From Pontivivens insulae (GTDB lineage Bacteria > Pseudomonadota > Alphaproteobacteria > Rhodobacterales > Rhodobacteraceae): DNA of 64,000 nucleotides. Where the stretch lies: assembly GCF_900302495.1 (NCBI RefSeq), contig NZ_OMKW01000002.1:1-64000 (forward strand), given 5' to 3'. A program made the position numbers and the translations under genes. Numbering within the stretch: the first letter of the stretch is position 1; the number at the start of each line of letters is the position of its first letter. The notes below the pieces were generated by a model, which saw nothing but the letters and a program-made list of their open reading frames with translations, searched no databases and was not told the DNA's origin. Positions 1 through 8,070 of this stretch are shown here, one piece after another.

Positions 1-137
1 TGGGCGAGGGCTTTGCCACCGAGGACGACAAAATCATCGTCACCGCAGGCGTCCCCTTCAACACACCAGGCACCACCAACATCCTCCGCGTCGCCCCCTG
101 CCAGGAAAAACTCATCTACGAAGGCGAACAAGGGTGA
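1..137 (+). CDS. pyk: Pyruvate kinase, C-terminal fragment
   Basis: The reading frame is open from the left edge (first full codon at base 3) to a TGA at 135-137. It encodes the last 44 residues, including ITAG-like IVTAGVPFNTPGTTN, the conserved end of the pyruvate kinase C-terminal domain. The enzyme converts phosphoenolpyruvate and ADP to pyruvate and ATP in the last step of glycolysis. The rest lies outside the window. The stop overlaps the GTG start of the next small gene, so the two are probably translationally coupled. The family is clear from this short stretch, but nothing can be said about the isozyme. Confidence 0.85.
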   Translation, partial: GEGFATEDDKIIVTAGVPFNTPGTTNILRVAPCQEKLIYEGEQG

Positions 138-358
138 CAGGACTCGATTGGCTCATCGCAACATATGGGCTGGCCAGCATCATCGCCGTTGGCCGGGCCC
201 TGCAAAGTGCAGCCAATCGTATGAGAGTGTGGCGCGCCGCGTTTTGGTGCGCCACCGCCCTCGGCATGGGCCTCTGGATTGAGTTTGCGACCCCGCTTGC
301 CGCAACCTTTTCCAATGTCATGATCCGCTTCATCGAAGTTTGGGCGCGGGTCTTTTAG
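134..358 (+). CDS. Small two-helix membrane protein, unknown function
   Basis: This 74-residue protein starts with GTG inside the pyruvate kinase stop (GTGA overlap). Two hydrophobic stretches, at about residues 5-24 and 36-58, look like membrane segments joined by a short basic loop (ANRMRVWR), so an inner-membrane location is likely. I recognise no catalytic motif or named family. Tight coupling to pyk suggests co-transcription only and does not show a metabolic role. No terminator with a T-run follows it. Confidence 0.6.
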   Translation: MTGLDWLIATYGLASIIAVGRALQSAANRMRVWRAAFWCATALGMGLWIEFATPLAATFSNVMIRFIEVWARVF

Positions 359-540
359 GGTGGGTGCAGGGTCGTTCGACCTGATGCTTTGTCTATATGC
401 AAATACCCCTCCACAGACCGTCCTCTCCCTCTTGCCTTCCCTGAAGGTCCGGCCTACAAGGCGCGCTCTAATCCCCGCGTGTCCGGCGAAAGGGCTGCCG
501 AGTCGCGCGATTACGACCACTCAAGTTTGAGGAGATCGAA

Positions 541-741
541 ATGCCCAAGATGAAGACGAAGTCGAGCGCCAAGAAGCGCTTCAAGGTGACCGCATCCGGT
601 CGCATCAAGGCCGGTCAGGCAGGCAAGCGCCACGGTATGATCAAGCGTACGCGCAAGTTCATCCGCGACGCGCGCGGGACGACGATCCTGTGCAAGGCTG
701 ACGAGAATATCGTCAAGACCTACATGCCCTACAACCGCTGA
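541..741 (+). CDS. rpmI: 50S ribosomal protein L35
   Basis: A basic protein of 66 residues, the usual length for L35, with the family start [15 protein letters not shown] and an internal [10 protein letters not shown] stretch. It is a component of the large ribosomal subunit. GAGGAG sits a few bases before the ATG. rplT follows after 15 bases, the usual pairing. infC, often upstream in other bacteria, is not adjacent here. The 182 bases before the gene hold its probable promoter and leader, but I could not identify a defined L20-type regulatory structure. Confidence 0.98.
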   Translation: MPKMKTKSSAKKRFKVTASGRIKAGQAGKRHGMIKRTRKFIRDARGTTILCKADENIVKTYMPYNR

Positions 742-756
742 TCGGAGGACCTTGAT

Positions 757-1122
757 ATGTCTCGCGTAAAGACCGGCACCGTCACACACCGTCGTCACAA
801 GAAAGTCCTTGATCAGGCGAAAGGCTATTACGGCGCACGCCGCAAGCTCTTCCGCACGGCAACGCAGGCCGTCGACAAGGCGCAGCAATACGCGACCCGC
901 GACCGTAAGGCGCGCAAGCGGAATTTCCGCGCGCTCTGGATCCAGCGGATCAACGCAGGCGTCCGTGCCCATGACGAGGCGCTGACCTATAGCCGCTTCA
1001 TCAACGGCCTGAACCTGGCTGGCATCGAAGTGGACCGTAAGGTTCTCGCCGATCTTGCCGTGAACGAGCCTGCCGCATTCAACGCCATCGTTGATCAAGC
1101 GAAAGCGGCTTTGGCCGCGTGA
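757..1122 (+). CDS. rplT: 50S ribosomal protein L20
   Basis: 121 residues, normal length for L20, with the typical start [16 protein letters not shown] and the RNA-binding stretch [18 protein letters not shown]20 is needed early in 50S assembly and in many bacteria also represses its own operon. It is the second gene of rpmI-rplT, preceded by a clear ribosome site (CGGAGG). Its last codons and stop are copied once more just downstream (see the repeat at 1099-1156). An intrinsic terminator at 1178 ends the operon. Confidence 0.98.
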   Translation: MSRVKTGTVTHRRHKKVLDQAKGYYGARRKLFRTATQAVDKAQQYATRDRKARKRNFRALWIQRINAGVRAHDEALTYSRFINGLNLAGIEVDRKVLADLAVNEPAAFNAIVDQAKAALAA

Positions 1123-1156
1123 GCCTTCCGCGAAAGCGGCTTTGGCCGCTTGAGCC
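1099..1156 (+). repeat. Tandem duplication of the rplT 3' end
   Basis: A 27-base segment covering the last codons and stop of rplT (1099-1125) is repeated at 1130-1156 with one mismatch, giving a period of 31 bases. The second copy lies outside the gene, before the terminator. It looks like a small local duplication that left the protein unchanged. Confidence 0.85.
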
Positions 1157-1177
1157 GGATCGCATTTGAATTCAAAG

Positions 1178-1204
1178 GCCCCGTCTGATTGACGGGGCTT
1201 TTTG
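1178..1204 (+). terminator. Intrinsic terminator after rpmI-rplT
   Basis: Perfect 8-base stem GCCCCGTC / GACGGGGC with a 5-base loop, followed by a run of six T. It lies between rplT and the convergent DinB-like gene. Confidence 0.9.
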
Positions 1205-1208
1205 CGTT

Positions 1209-1715
1209 TCAGCCAGCCCGTTCCAGCATCGGCAGGTCTGTCACATCGGGCACGGCACCTGCTGCCGTCAGCATTGCGTGGATCTGCCCGCGATGATGGG
1301 TCTGATGGTTGAAGAAATGCACGATGCAAAGTGCGCGGTCCTTTGCGATCCGTTCCACTCCACCTGCGGGATACCAGCCGACCTCGCCCGTCAGATCGCC
1401 CTCATTCAGATTGACGGCCCAAGTCTCAATCTCCCGGTCGCGCGCGTGACGCACTGCTTTGAACGTCTCCCAATCGCGCGGGGCGTCGAGCAGAGGTTCA
1501 ATATGGTCTTCGGGCCGTTCATCCCCCGCGAACCGCGCAAGCCATAGTGCATCGTCCCAAAGCAGGTGGTTGAACGTTCGCGCGATGGAGCCGAAAAACG
1601 CCCCCCGTTCAGCCCATCTCGCTGAATGGTCTAGACTGTCCGCTGCACTGACAAGGGAGCGGTTTTGCCAACAGGTGTAGCGGGCCATCACGCGGCAATA
1701 GTCGGTTGTGATCAT
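1209..1715 (-). CDS. DinB-family protein
   Basis: 168 residues in the DinB/YfiT-like four-helix bundle family. Candidate metal-binding histidines are seen in FNHLLWDD near the N-terminal third and in HFFNHQTHHRGQ near the C-terminus. Members are often metal-dependent, thiol-using transferases, and some are DNA-damage induced; the substrate here is unknown. I chose the ATG at 1715 because GGGAGAG sits about six bases upstream. A TTG five codons earlier would place that ribosome site inside the coding region. No SOS box was seen upstream. It converges on rplT. Confidence 0.85.
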   Translation of the reverse strand: MITTDYCRVMARYTCWQNRSLVSAADSLDHSARWAERGAFFGSIARTFNHLLWDDALWLARFAGDERPEDHIEPLLDAPRDWETFKAVRHARDREIETWAVNLNEGDLTGEVGWYPAGGVERIAKDRALCIVHFFNHQTHHRGQIHAMLTAAGAVPDVTDLPMLERAG

Positions 1716-1833
1716 TTCAAACTCTCCCAATCTCGGCAGTCTTGCGTCTTTCGTGAAGGCGGCACAGACGGGCCTTGCCCTATCTGCCGTTCTCCCATAA
1801 ACGCTCCGACCTTCGCCATTAAAGGAGGTTCCG

Positions 1834-3072
1834 ATGCCATCTCAAACCCTTGCCATCGACTTTGGAACCTCAAACTCTGCGGCGGCGATTTTTGATGGAG
1901 GTCGTGTTCGCTATCTGCCCATCGAGGGCGATGCGGAGACGTTGCCCACCGCAGTTTTCTTTCCGACCGGTCAGCCGATGCGCATCGGCGCTGCCGCCTC
2001 CACCGCGCTGATCGATGGGGAGGAGGGGCGATACATGCGTGCGCTCAAAAGCGTTCTCGGCCTGCCGCTTCTGCACGAAAGCCGGATGCTGGGCGGCAGG
2101 CGTCAGACCCTTGCAGATGTCATCACCGCCTTTCTCATCCAGATGCGGCGCAGGGCGGAGGCTGAAACCGGTCAGACGTTCACCCGTGCGCTTTCGGGGC
2201 GTCCGGTCCATTTCCACACATCCGATCCGGCCAAGGACGCACAGGCCGAAGCGGATCTGCGGGGCTGCTATCACGCGGCGGGGTTTGACCATGTGGATTT
2301 CTTGCCAGAGCCAGAGGCCGCCGTACTTGCCGCGCATGGCATGTCTGCCCCCGGCGCGTTGGGGATCATCGTGGATATCGGTGGCGGTACATCTGATTTT
2401 TCGATCTTTCGAACTCAGGCGGACGGTCCAGAAATCCTCGCCAGCCACGGTATCCGATTGGGTGGTACGGATTTCGACCGTGCTGTCTCCATCGCCCATG
2501 CGATGCCGCTTCTGGGCTTGGGTGGGCAGTTGCGCCGCGTGATGGGGCAGGGACTGCTGCCCGTGCCGCACGCGCCGTTCGTGGATCTGGCGACCTGGCC
2601 CAAGATCCCTTTTCTCTACACGCCCGAAATGCGGCGCATGGTGGCCGACATGCTGAAAGTGGCCGAACAGCCAGAGCGCATCACCCGCTTTGCCGAGGTT
2701 CTGGAACATGAGCTCGGCCACGAACTGGCCTTTGCGGTTGAGCGCGGAAAGATTGACGCCAACGCGCCCGAAGGGCAGGGCGCCATTCGTATGAATTTCA
2801 TCGAACTGGGTCTTGCCGCCCCCCTCTCCCGGGCAGAGCTTGATGCGGTGCTCCACACCAACCGCACCGAACTGGCGGCCGCGATGTCCCACACATTGAC
2901 CCTCGCCGGGGTGGAGGGCGAAACGATAGACAGCGTCGTCCTCGTCGGTGGGTCCAGCCTGATGACACTGGTTGAGGAGGTCTGCGCCAGCATTTGCCCC
3001 CGCGCCATCCAGCACCGTGCCAATGCGTTCACAGCTGTGATTGACGGTCTGGCACGTGCAACAGCCGCCTGA
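1834..3072 (+). CDS. Hsp70-family protein, YegD-like
   Basis: 412 residues with actin/Hsp70 ATPase signatures: IDFGTSNSAAA near residues 8-18, VDIGGGTSDFSIF near 181, and VVLVGGSSLM near 369. It ends directly after the nucleotide-binding domain and lacks the DnaK substrate-binding domain, which is the arrangement of YegD-type proteins. It is probably a cytoplasmic ATPase of chaperone type; its clients are unknown. A strong ribosome site (AAAGGAGG) precedes the ATG. pheS follows after 60 bases on the same strand. Confidence 0.9.
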   Translation: MPSQTLAIDFGTSNSAAAIFDGGRVRYLPIEGDAETLPTAVFFPTGQPMRIGAAASTALIDGEEGRYMRALKSVLGLPLLHESRMLGGRRQTLADVITAFLIQMRRRAEAETGQTFTRALSGRPVHFHTSDPAKDAQAEADLRGCYHAAGFDHVDFLPEPEAAVLAAHGMSAPGALGIIVDIGGGTSDFSIFRTQADGPEILASHGIRLGGTDFDRAVSIAHAMPLLGLGGQLRRVMGQGLLPVPHAPFVDLATWPKIPFLYTPEMRRMVADMLKVAEQPERITRFAEVLEHELGHELAFAVERGKIDANAPEGQGAIRMNFIELGLAAPLSRAELDAVLHTNRTELAAAMSHTLTLAGVEGETIDSVVLVGGSSLMTLVEEVCASICPRAIQHRANAFTAVIDGLARATAA

Positions 3073-3132
3073 TTGCTTGCACACGCCACCCCGTGTGGTA
3101 ATGCCTTGCCCAACAGCGGATGAGGGCAACCC

Positions 3133-4206
3133 ATGAGTGACATCGACAACCTGCGCAGCACCTGGCTCACCCGGATTGCGGATGCCAAGGATGAGTCCAC
3201 GCTTGAGGACGCACGGGTCGCAGCCCTCGGAAAGAAGGGCGAGGTCAGCCTGAAAATGCGTGAACTGGGCAAGATGACGCCCGAAGAGCGTCAGGTCGCC
3301 GGTCCAGCGCTGAATGCCCTGAAGAACGAGCTGAACTCCGCCCTTGTCGCCCGCAAGACCGCCTTGGCCGATGCCGCACTTGAAGAGCGTCTGCGCACCG
3401 AATGGATGGACATATCCGCCCCCTCCCGCCCAGGGCAGCAAGGGACAATCCACCCGGTCAGTCAGGTCACGGAAGAGGTCATCGCCCTCTTTGCCGATCT
3501 TGGTTACTCCGTCGCGGAAGGGCCGCAGATCGAAAGCGATTGGCTGAACTTCGATGCGCTTAACATCCCGTCGCATCACCCGGCCCGCGCCGAGATGGAC
3601 ACGTTCTATATGAAGCGTGCCGAAGGTGATAACCGCCCACCTCACGTCCTGCGCACCCACACCTCCCCCGTGCAGATCCGGCACATGCAGGCCCATGGCG
3701 CGCCCTGCCGCATCATTGCACCGGGCCGGGTTTACCGGGCGGATTACGACCAGACCCATACTCCGATGTTCCATCAGGTTGAGGGGCTGGCCCTGGGCCG
3801 CGACATCTCCATGGCCAACCTCAAATGGACGCTTGAGACCTTCTTCTCCGCCTTCTTTGGCAAGGATGTGAAGACCCGCTTCCGCGCCTCACACTTCCCC
3901 TTCACAGAGCCGTCGGCGGAAGTCGATATCCAGTGCAGCTGGGAAAATGGTCAGGTGAAAGTCGGAGAGGGCAACGATTGGCTCGAAGTGCTCGGCTCAG
4001 GCATGGTCCATCCGAAAGTGCTGGAAGCTGGCAAGATCGACCCGACGCAATATCAGGGCTTTGCCTTCGGCATGGGCATCGATCGCATGGCGATGCTGAA
4101 ATACGGCATCCCCGACTTGCGCGCCTTTTTCGACAGCGACCTGCGCTGGCTGCGTCACTACGGCTTCTCCGCCCTGACCCCGCCCAGCGTATCTGCTGGC
4201 GTCTGA
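3133..4206 (+). CDS. pheS: Phenylalanine-tRNA ligase alpha subunit
   Basis: 357 residues, the usual length for bacterial PheS. The N-terminal 100 residues form the tRNA-binding coiled coil. Class II synthetase motifs follow, including [12 protein letters not shown], a phenylalanine-site region around FTEPSAEVD, and the C-terminal [14 protein letters not shown]. With PheT it forms the heterotetramer that charges tRNA-Phe. Two small genes lie between it and pheT, a common alphaproteobacterial arrangement. No typical phenylalanine leader peptide or attenuator was seen in the 60 bases upstream. Confidence 0.98.
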   Translation: MSDIDNLRSTWLTRIADAKDESTLEDARVAALGKKGEVSLKMRELGKMTPEERQVAGPALNALKNELNSALVARKTALADAALEERLRTEWMDISAPSRPGQQGTIHPVSQVTEEVIALFADLGYSVAEGPQIESDWLNFDALNIPSHHPARAEMDTFYMKRAEGDNRPPHVLRTHTSPVQIRHMQAHGAPCRIIAPGRVYRADYDQTHTPMFHQVEGLALGRDISMANLKWTLETFFSAFFGKDVKTRFRASHFPFTEPSAEVDIQCSWENGQVKVGEGNDWLEVLGSGMVHPKVLEAGKIDPTQYQGFAFGMGIDRMAMLKYGIPDLRAFFDSDLRWLRHYGFSALTPPSVSAGV

Positions 4207-4284
4207 TCAAGCCGAAAACCCGGCCCGCACGCCGGGACCGCATGCCCCATGTTCAGATCTGGCCAATTGCCCTAGATTTTGATC

Positions 4285-4488
4285 ATGTCGAAACGCCGCC
4301 TCTATTTCGTCGCGCTCGCCCTGCTTGTTGTCGGGGCGCATATCGCGATGCTGACCTCCGACCGGATGCCGTTTGAGACGGCGTTGCGCCTTACCCTCGT
4401 TAATGCCTCCATCTGGGGTCTGATCGCGCTTCCGGCGCTCTATTTCTGGATGCGAAAGCGGGCGAAAAGGGCTGCCGATGAACGTTGA
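4285..4488 (+). CDS. Small membrane protein between pheS and pheT
   Basis: 67 residues with two hydrophobic helices (about 5-22 and 40-56) and a very basic C-terminus (RKRAKRAADE), suggesting an inner-membrane protein with its tail in the cytoplasm. I start it at the ATG at 4285; a TTG two codons upstream is also possible. It overlaps the next gene by 11 bases, so the two are probably coupled. I do not recognise a named family. Confidence 0.65.
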   Translation: MSKRRLYFVALALLVVGAHIAMLTSDRMPFETALRLTLVNASIWGLIALPALYFWMRKRAKRAADER

Positions 4489-4891
4489 AGCGCTGCAAAA
4501 AAAATATCCCGGTGCCCAACCCTATCGCATGGGTGACAATGATGCGCTCACGGCTGAATTGCTGGCCCTCGTACGCGCCGGGGTGAAGCGGGCCACATGC
4601 ACCGCCATGATCGATGTGGAAGAGGGGCGGGAGGCGCTGCCCATGCTGGGCCGGTGCGATATCTGCATGGCCCCCGATGGAACACCTGCCGTCGTCACCC
4701 GCACCGCCGAACTGCGCGAGCTTCGCTTCTGCGACATGACGGCAGAGATGGCGCTGGCCGAAGGGGAGGATGACAGCCTCGACAGCTGGCGCGCGGGCCA
4801 TCGCCGCTACTACGAGCGGCAGGGGATCTTTCACCCCGAAATGCAGCTGATATGGGAGCGGTTCGAGGTCGTCGAGGATTTCGCCCGCTGA
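4478..4891 (+). CDS. ASCH-domain protein
   Basis: 137 residues resembling the YhfF-type ASCH family, a PUA-like beta-barrel predicted to bind RNA. Landmarks are the RAGVKRATCTA stretch near residue 35, a central strand region with PAVVTRTAELREL, and EGEDDSLDSWRAGHRRYY followed by a WERFEVV strand near the end. Some ASCH proteins act on modified nucleosides; the role here is not known. It overlaps the membrane gene upstream and precedes pheT, so it is probably transcribed with the phenylalanyl-tRNA synthetase genes. Confidence 0.8.
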   Translation: MNVEALQKKYPGAQPYRMGDNDALTAELLALVRAGVKRATCTAMIDVEEGREALPMLGRCDICMAPDGTPAVVTRTAELRELRFCDMTAEMALAEGEDDSLDSWRAGHRRYYERQGIFHPEMQLIWERFEVVEDFAR

Positions 4892-4953
4892 CCCTTTCAC
4901 ACCTCCCGCCCTTGCGCTAAACGAAGGTCCGAACGGCAAGGGACACGGGCGCT

Positions 4954-7407
4954 ATGAAATTCACGCTGAACTGGCTCAAAGACCATCTGGAGACTGAGGC
5001 AACGCTCGATGAAATCGTCGAGGCACTGACCGATCTCGGCCTTGAGGTAGAGGAGGTCGTGAACCCCGCCGACCGTCTGGGCACCTTCCGCATCGGCTAT
5101 GTCAAATCGGCAGAGCAGCACCCGAATGCCGATCGTCTGCGCGTCTGCATGGTCGAAACCGCCGCTGGCATGCAGCAGATCATTTGCGGTGCACCGAACG
5201 CGCGCGCGGGCATCAAGGTCGTGGTCGCTCAGCCCGGCGATTATGTGCCCGGCATCGACACCACCATTCAGGTTGGCGAAATCCGCGGTGTTGAAAGCCA
5301 CGGCATGATGGCCTCCGAGCGGGAGCTTGAGCTGTCGGATGAACATGATGGCATCATCGAATTGCCCGAGGCGGCAGAGGTCGGTCAGCGCTATATCGAC
5401 TTTGCTGAGCTGAACGATCCGATGATCGAGATCGCGATCACACCAAACCGCCCTGATGCGCTGGGTGTGCGCGGCATTGCCCGCGACCTGGCCGCACGCG
5501 GTCTGGGCACCCTGAAATCTGGCGATGTGCCGCTGGTCGAGGGCGCGTACGCAAACCCGATCACGACGCATCTGGCCGCTGACGTCGCGGACAAGGCGTG
5601 CCCGGTCTTCTTCGGTCGTCATGTGCGGGGCGTGAAGAACGGCCCGTCCCCAAAATGGATGCAGCAGCGCTTGATCGCTATTGGTCTGCGCCCGATCTCC
5701 ACCCTTGTGGATATCACCAACTACGTCACCTATGACCGCGGACGTCCGCTCCACGTCTTCGATGCGGACAAGGTTCACGGCGATCTGACAGTGCGCTTCG
5801 CCAAGGAAGGTGAGACGATCACCGCCCTCGATGACAAGGAATACACCCTGACGCCAGAGATGACGATCATCGCCGATGAACAGGGCGTGGAGTCCATCGG
5901 CGGCATCATGGGTGGGGCCGCGTCCGGCTGCACGGATGAGACGGTGAATGTCTATATCGAGGCGGCCTATTTCGATCCGGTGCGCACCGCCCATACCGGT
6001 CGCGCGCTTAAGATCAACTCGGATGCGCGCTACCGTTTCGAGCGTGGAGTTGATCCGGCCTTCACGCCGGACGGTGTTGAGCTTGCGACCCGCCTGGTGC
6101 TCGACCTGTGCGGGGGGGAGCCGTCGGAGGTGACCAAAGCGGGCGAGGTGCCGGACACCGCGCGGCGCTATGACCTCGACCCGGCACGGGTGATCAGCCT
6201 CGTCGGCATGGACATCCCGCGCACCGAGCAAGTTCGCATTCTGGAAGCACTGGGCTTTGACTGTGCCCAGCCTGGTATTGTGACTTCGACCCTTGCCGCC
6301 GTCGCAGGCACGGCCCCGGTTGCAGAGAGCGGCGTGATTTCCGTCGGCATTCCGTCCTGGCGGCCCGACGTCCACGGGGAGGCGGATCTGGTGGAAGAGG
6401 TGGCGCGGGTCGCCTCTCTGACCAAGCTTGAGGGCAAACCGATGCCGCGAGAGGCTGGCATCGGAGAGCCGGTGCTCAGCCCCATGCAGGTGCGCACAGC
6501 CACCGCGCGGCGCAGTCTGGCCGCGCTCGGCCTGAATGAATGCGTGACCTACAGCTTCATCCAGCAATCAAGTGCCGCCCTCTTCGGTGGCGGCAGCGAT
6601 GCAACCGAAGTGGCCAATCCGATCAGTTCCGAGATGAGCCATATGCGCCCCGATCTGCTGCCCGGCTTGATGGAGGCCGCGACCCGCAATCAGGCCCGCG
6701 GCATCGCGGATCTTGGCCTCTTCGAAGTCGGCATGGCGTTTGAGGGTGGGGAGCCGGAAGAGGACGCGTTGCACGCAACGGGTTTGCGTGTCGGCCACAC
6801 TGCACCGCGCAACGCCCATGGCACGCGTCGTCCGGTCGATCTCTATGATGCGAAGGCGGATGCCGAGGCGCTGCTCAGCACGCTTGGCGCGCCGGTAGAG
6901 CGCTTGATGCCCCTGCGCACTGCCCCTGCATGGTTCCATCCGGGCCGCTCCGGTGTGCTCGGGCTGGGTCCAAAGAACCCGCTCGCCGTTTTCGGGGAGC
7001 TTCACCCAAAAGTGGTTGAGGCGCTCGATCTCAAAGGTCCGGTTGTTGGCTTCACGGTCTTCCCTGCAAATATTCCGTTCCCCAAGGCAAAAACGGCGAC
7101 GCGCGCCCCATTGGCCCTGTCCGACCTGCAATCGGTCGAGCGGGATTTCGCCTTCGTCGTCGATGCAGATGTCGAGGCGGATAAGCTGCTGCGCGCGGCC
7201 AAGGGCGCCGACAAACAGTTGATCGAAGCGGTCTCGCTCTTCGATGTCTATCAGGGCCCTAGAGTGGAGGAGGGTAAGAAATCCCTCGCCATCGCCGCGC
7301 GCCTGCAGCCCAAGGACGCAACCTTGACCGATGACCAGATCGAGGCCGTCGCCGCCAAGATCATCAAGGCTGTCGAGAAAGCGACCGGGGGCGTGCTGCG
7401 CGGCTGA
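4954..7407 (+). CDS. pheT: Phenylalanine-tRNA ligase beta subunit
   Basis: 817 residues. The N-terminal tRNA-binding OB fold (about 40-150) shows HPNADRLRVC and ICGAPNARAG. The B3/B4 editing domain follows around 210-390, then the B5 domain, the catalytic-like core and a C-terminal anticodon-binding (FDX-ACB) domain around 720-817. It partners PheS in charging tRNA-Phe and hydrolyses mischarged Tyr-tRNA. The start ATG follows an AAGGGA stretch. It is the last gene of the pheS group; a terminator-like hairpin begins 26 bases downstream. Confidence 0.98.
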   Translation: MKFTLNWLKDHLETEATLDEIVEALTDLGLEVEEVVNPADRLGTFRIGYVKSAEQHPNADRLRVCMVETAAGMQQIICGAPNARAGIKVVVAQPGDYVPGIDTTIQVGEIRGVESHGMMASERELELSDEHDGIIELPEAAEVGQRYIDFAELNDPMIEIAITPNRPDALGVRGIARDLAARGLGTLKSGDVPLVEGAYANPITTHLAADVADKACPVFFGRHVRGVKNGPSPKWMQQRLIAIGLRPISTLVDITNYVTYDRGRPLHVFDADKVHGDLTVRFAKEGETITALDDKEYTLTPEMTIIADEQGVESIGGIMGGAASGCTDETVNVYIEAAYFDPVRTAHTGRALKINSDARYRFERGVDPAFTPDGVELATRLVLDLCGGEPSEVTKAGEVPDTARRYDLDPARVISLVGMDIPRTEQVRILEALGFDCAQPGIVTSTLAAVAGTAPVAESGVISVGIPSWRPDVHGEADLVEEVARVASLTKLEGKPMPREAGIGEPVLSPMQVRTATARRSLAALGLNECVTYSFIQQSSAALFGGGSDATEVANPISSEMSHMRPDLLPGLMEAATRNQARGIADLGLFEVGMAFEGGEPEEDALHATGLRVGHTAPRNAHGTRRPVDLYDAKADAEALLSTLGAPVERLMPLRTAPAWFHPGRSGVLGLGPKNPLAVFGELHPKVVEALDLKGPVVGFTVFPANIPFPKAKTATRAPLALSDLQSVERDFAFVVDADVEADKLLRAAKGADKQLIEAVSLFDVYQGPRVEEGKKSLAIAARLQPKDATLTDDQIEAVAAKIIKAVEKATGGVLRG

Positions 7408-7432
7408 TCTTCGGATTGGTCTAAATACCCAA

Positions 7433-7475
7433 ATCCCCGCCTTGGGCTTGCCTGCGCCTCCGGCGGGGATATTTC
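7433..7475 (+). terminator. Terminator-like repeat after pheT (GGGATATTT tail)
   Basis: A 9-base perfect stem ATCCCCGCC / GGCGGGGAT closes a 20-base loop and is followed by ATTTCT. The tail continues as CTCCCAAGAAGAAG, which resembles the sequence at 56741-56767. It is probably one member of a dispersed terminator-like family. Confidence 0.6.
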
Positions 7476-7517
7476 TCCCAAGAAGAAGACGTTAACCAAT
7501 TGGTGCGTCTGACGGAT

Positions 7518-7559
7518 CGGTGCACGTCTGGTGCACGCCCTGTGTACGGGTTGTGCACA
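7518..7559 (+). repeat. Phased GTGYAC element, copy A
   Basis: Four six-base words (GTGCAC, GTGCAC, GTGTAC, GTGCAC) start at 7520, 7531, 7542 and 7553, exactly 11 bases apart. The 42-base unit matches the reverse strand of 58804-58845 at 34 of 42 positions by eye. It ends 19 bases before the ytoQ start and points toward that gene. Its function is unknown; a cooperative protein-binding array is my inference. Confidence 0.7.
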
Positions 7560-7578
7560 GCTATTCTGGAGTTAACCC

Positions 7579-8031
7579 ATGCATTGGACCGTCTACCTTT
7601 CAGGCGAGATTCACACCAACTGGCGTGACGAGATTGCGGCGGCTTGTGAGGGCCTCCCCGTCAGCTTCACCGCGCCTGTGACCGATCACGCGGCCTCCGA
7701 CGATTGCGGCGTTGCGATCCTGGGCGAAGAACCCAACAAGTTCTGGCATGATCACAAAGGGGCTAAGCTCAATGCGATCCGCACCCGCAACGCGATCGAG
7801 GCCGCCGATCTGGTCGTGGTGCGTTTTGGTGAGAAATATCGGCAGTGGAATGCCGCATTTGATGCGGGATATGCCCATGCGTTGGGTAAGCCGCTGATTG
7901 TCATGCACAATGCTGAACATGCCCATGCACTGAAAGAAGTGGATGCGGCGGCCAATGCAACCTGTGAAACGCCACGTCAGGCGGCGCAGATGCTGCAATA
8001 TCTGATGACCGGCGCATTGCCCGAGAGCTGA
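7579..8031 (+). CDS. ytoQ: YtoQ-family protein
   Basis: 150 residues matching the YtoQ family, which resembles nucleoside 2-deoxyribosyltransferases. It has the start MHWTVYLSGEIHTNWR, a central RTRNAIEAADLVVVRFG strand-helix region, and QWNAAFDAGYAHALGKPLI, where the acidic residues match the family's likely active site. The substrate has not been established to my knowledge. GGAG lies seven bases before the ATG. The unusual phased GTGCAC element occupies the bases just upstream, where a promoter or operator would be expected. Confidence 0.85.
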   Translation: MHWTVYLSGEIHTNWRDEIAAACEGLPVSFTAPVTDHAASDDCGVAILGEEPNKFWHDHKGAKLNAIRTRNAIEAADLVVVRFGEKYRQWNAAFDAGYAHALGKPLIVMHNAEHAHALKEVDAAANATCETPRQAAQMLQYLMTGALPES

Positions 8032-8042
8032 CGCCCCGTTTA

Positions 8043-8067
8043 CCCTTCCTCCCAAAAAGGGGAAGGG
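8043..8067 (+). promoter_or_regulatory. Possible ribosome-site hairpin before the GMC gene
   Basis: CCCTTCC (8043-8049) can pair with GGAAGGG (8061-8067), which is the Shine-Dalgarno region of the gene starting at 8071. The structure could limit translation, but it may be chance. Confidence 0.3.
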
Positions 8068-8070
8068 ACG

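Noticed and set aside
1870-3774. A 634-codon open frame on the minus strand opposite the Hsp70 and pheS genes
   Set aside because: It is a shadow frame caused by high GC at third positions. The plus-strand genes have full family motifs and ribosome sites; the minus frame has no recognisable domain.
4897-6567. A 556-codon minus-strand frame opposite pheT
   Set aside because: Same cause: composition of the pheT codons. No domain and no ribosome site.
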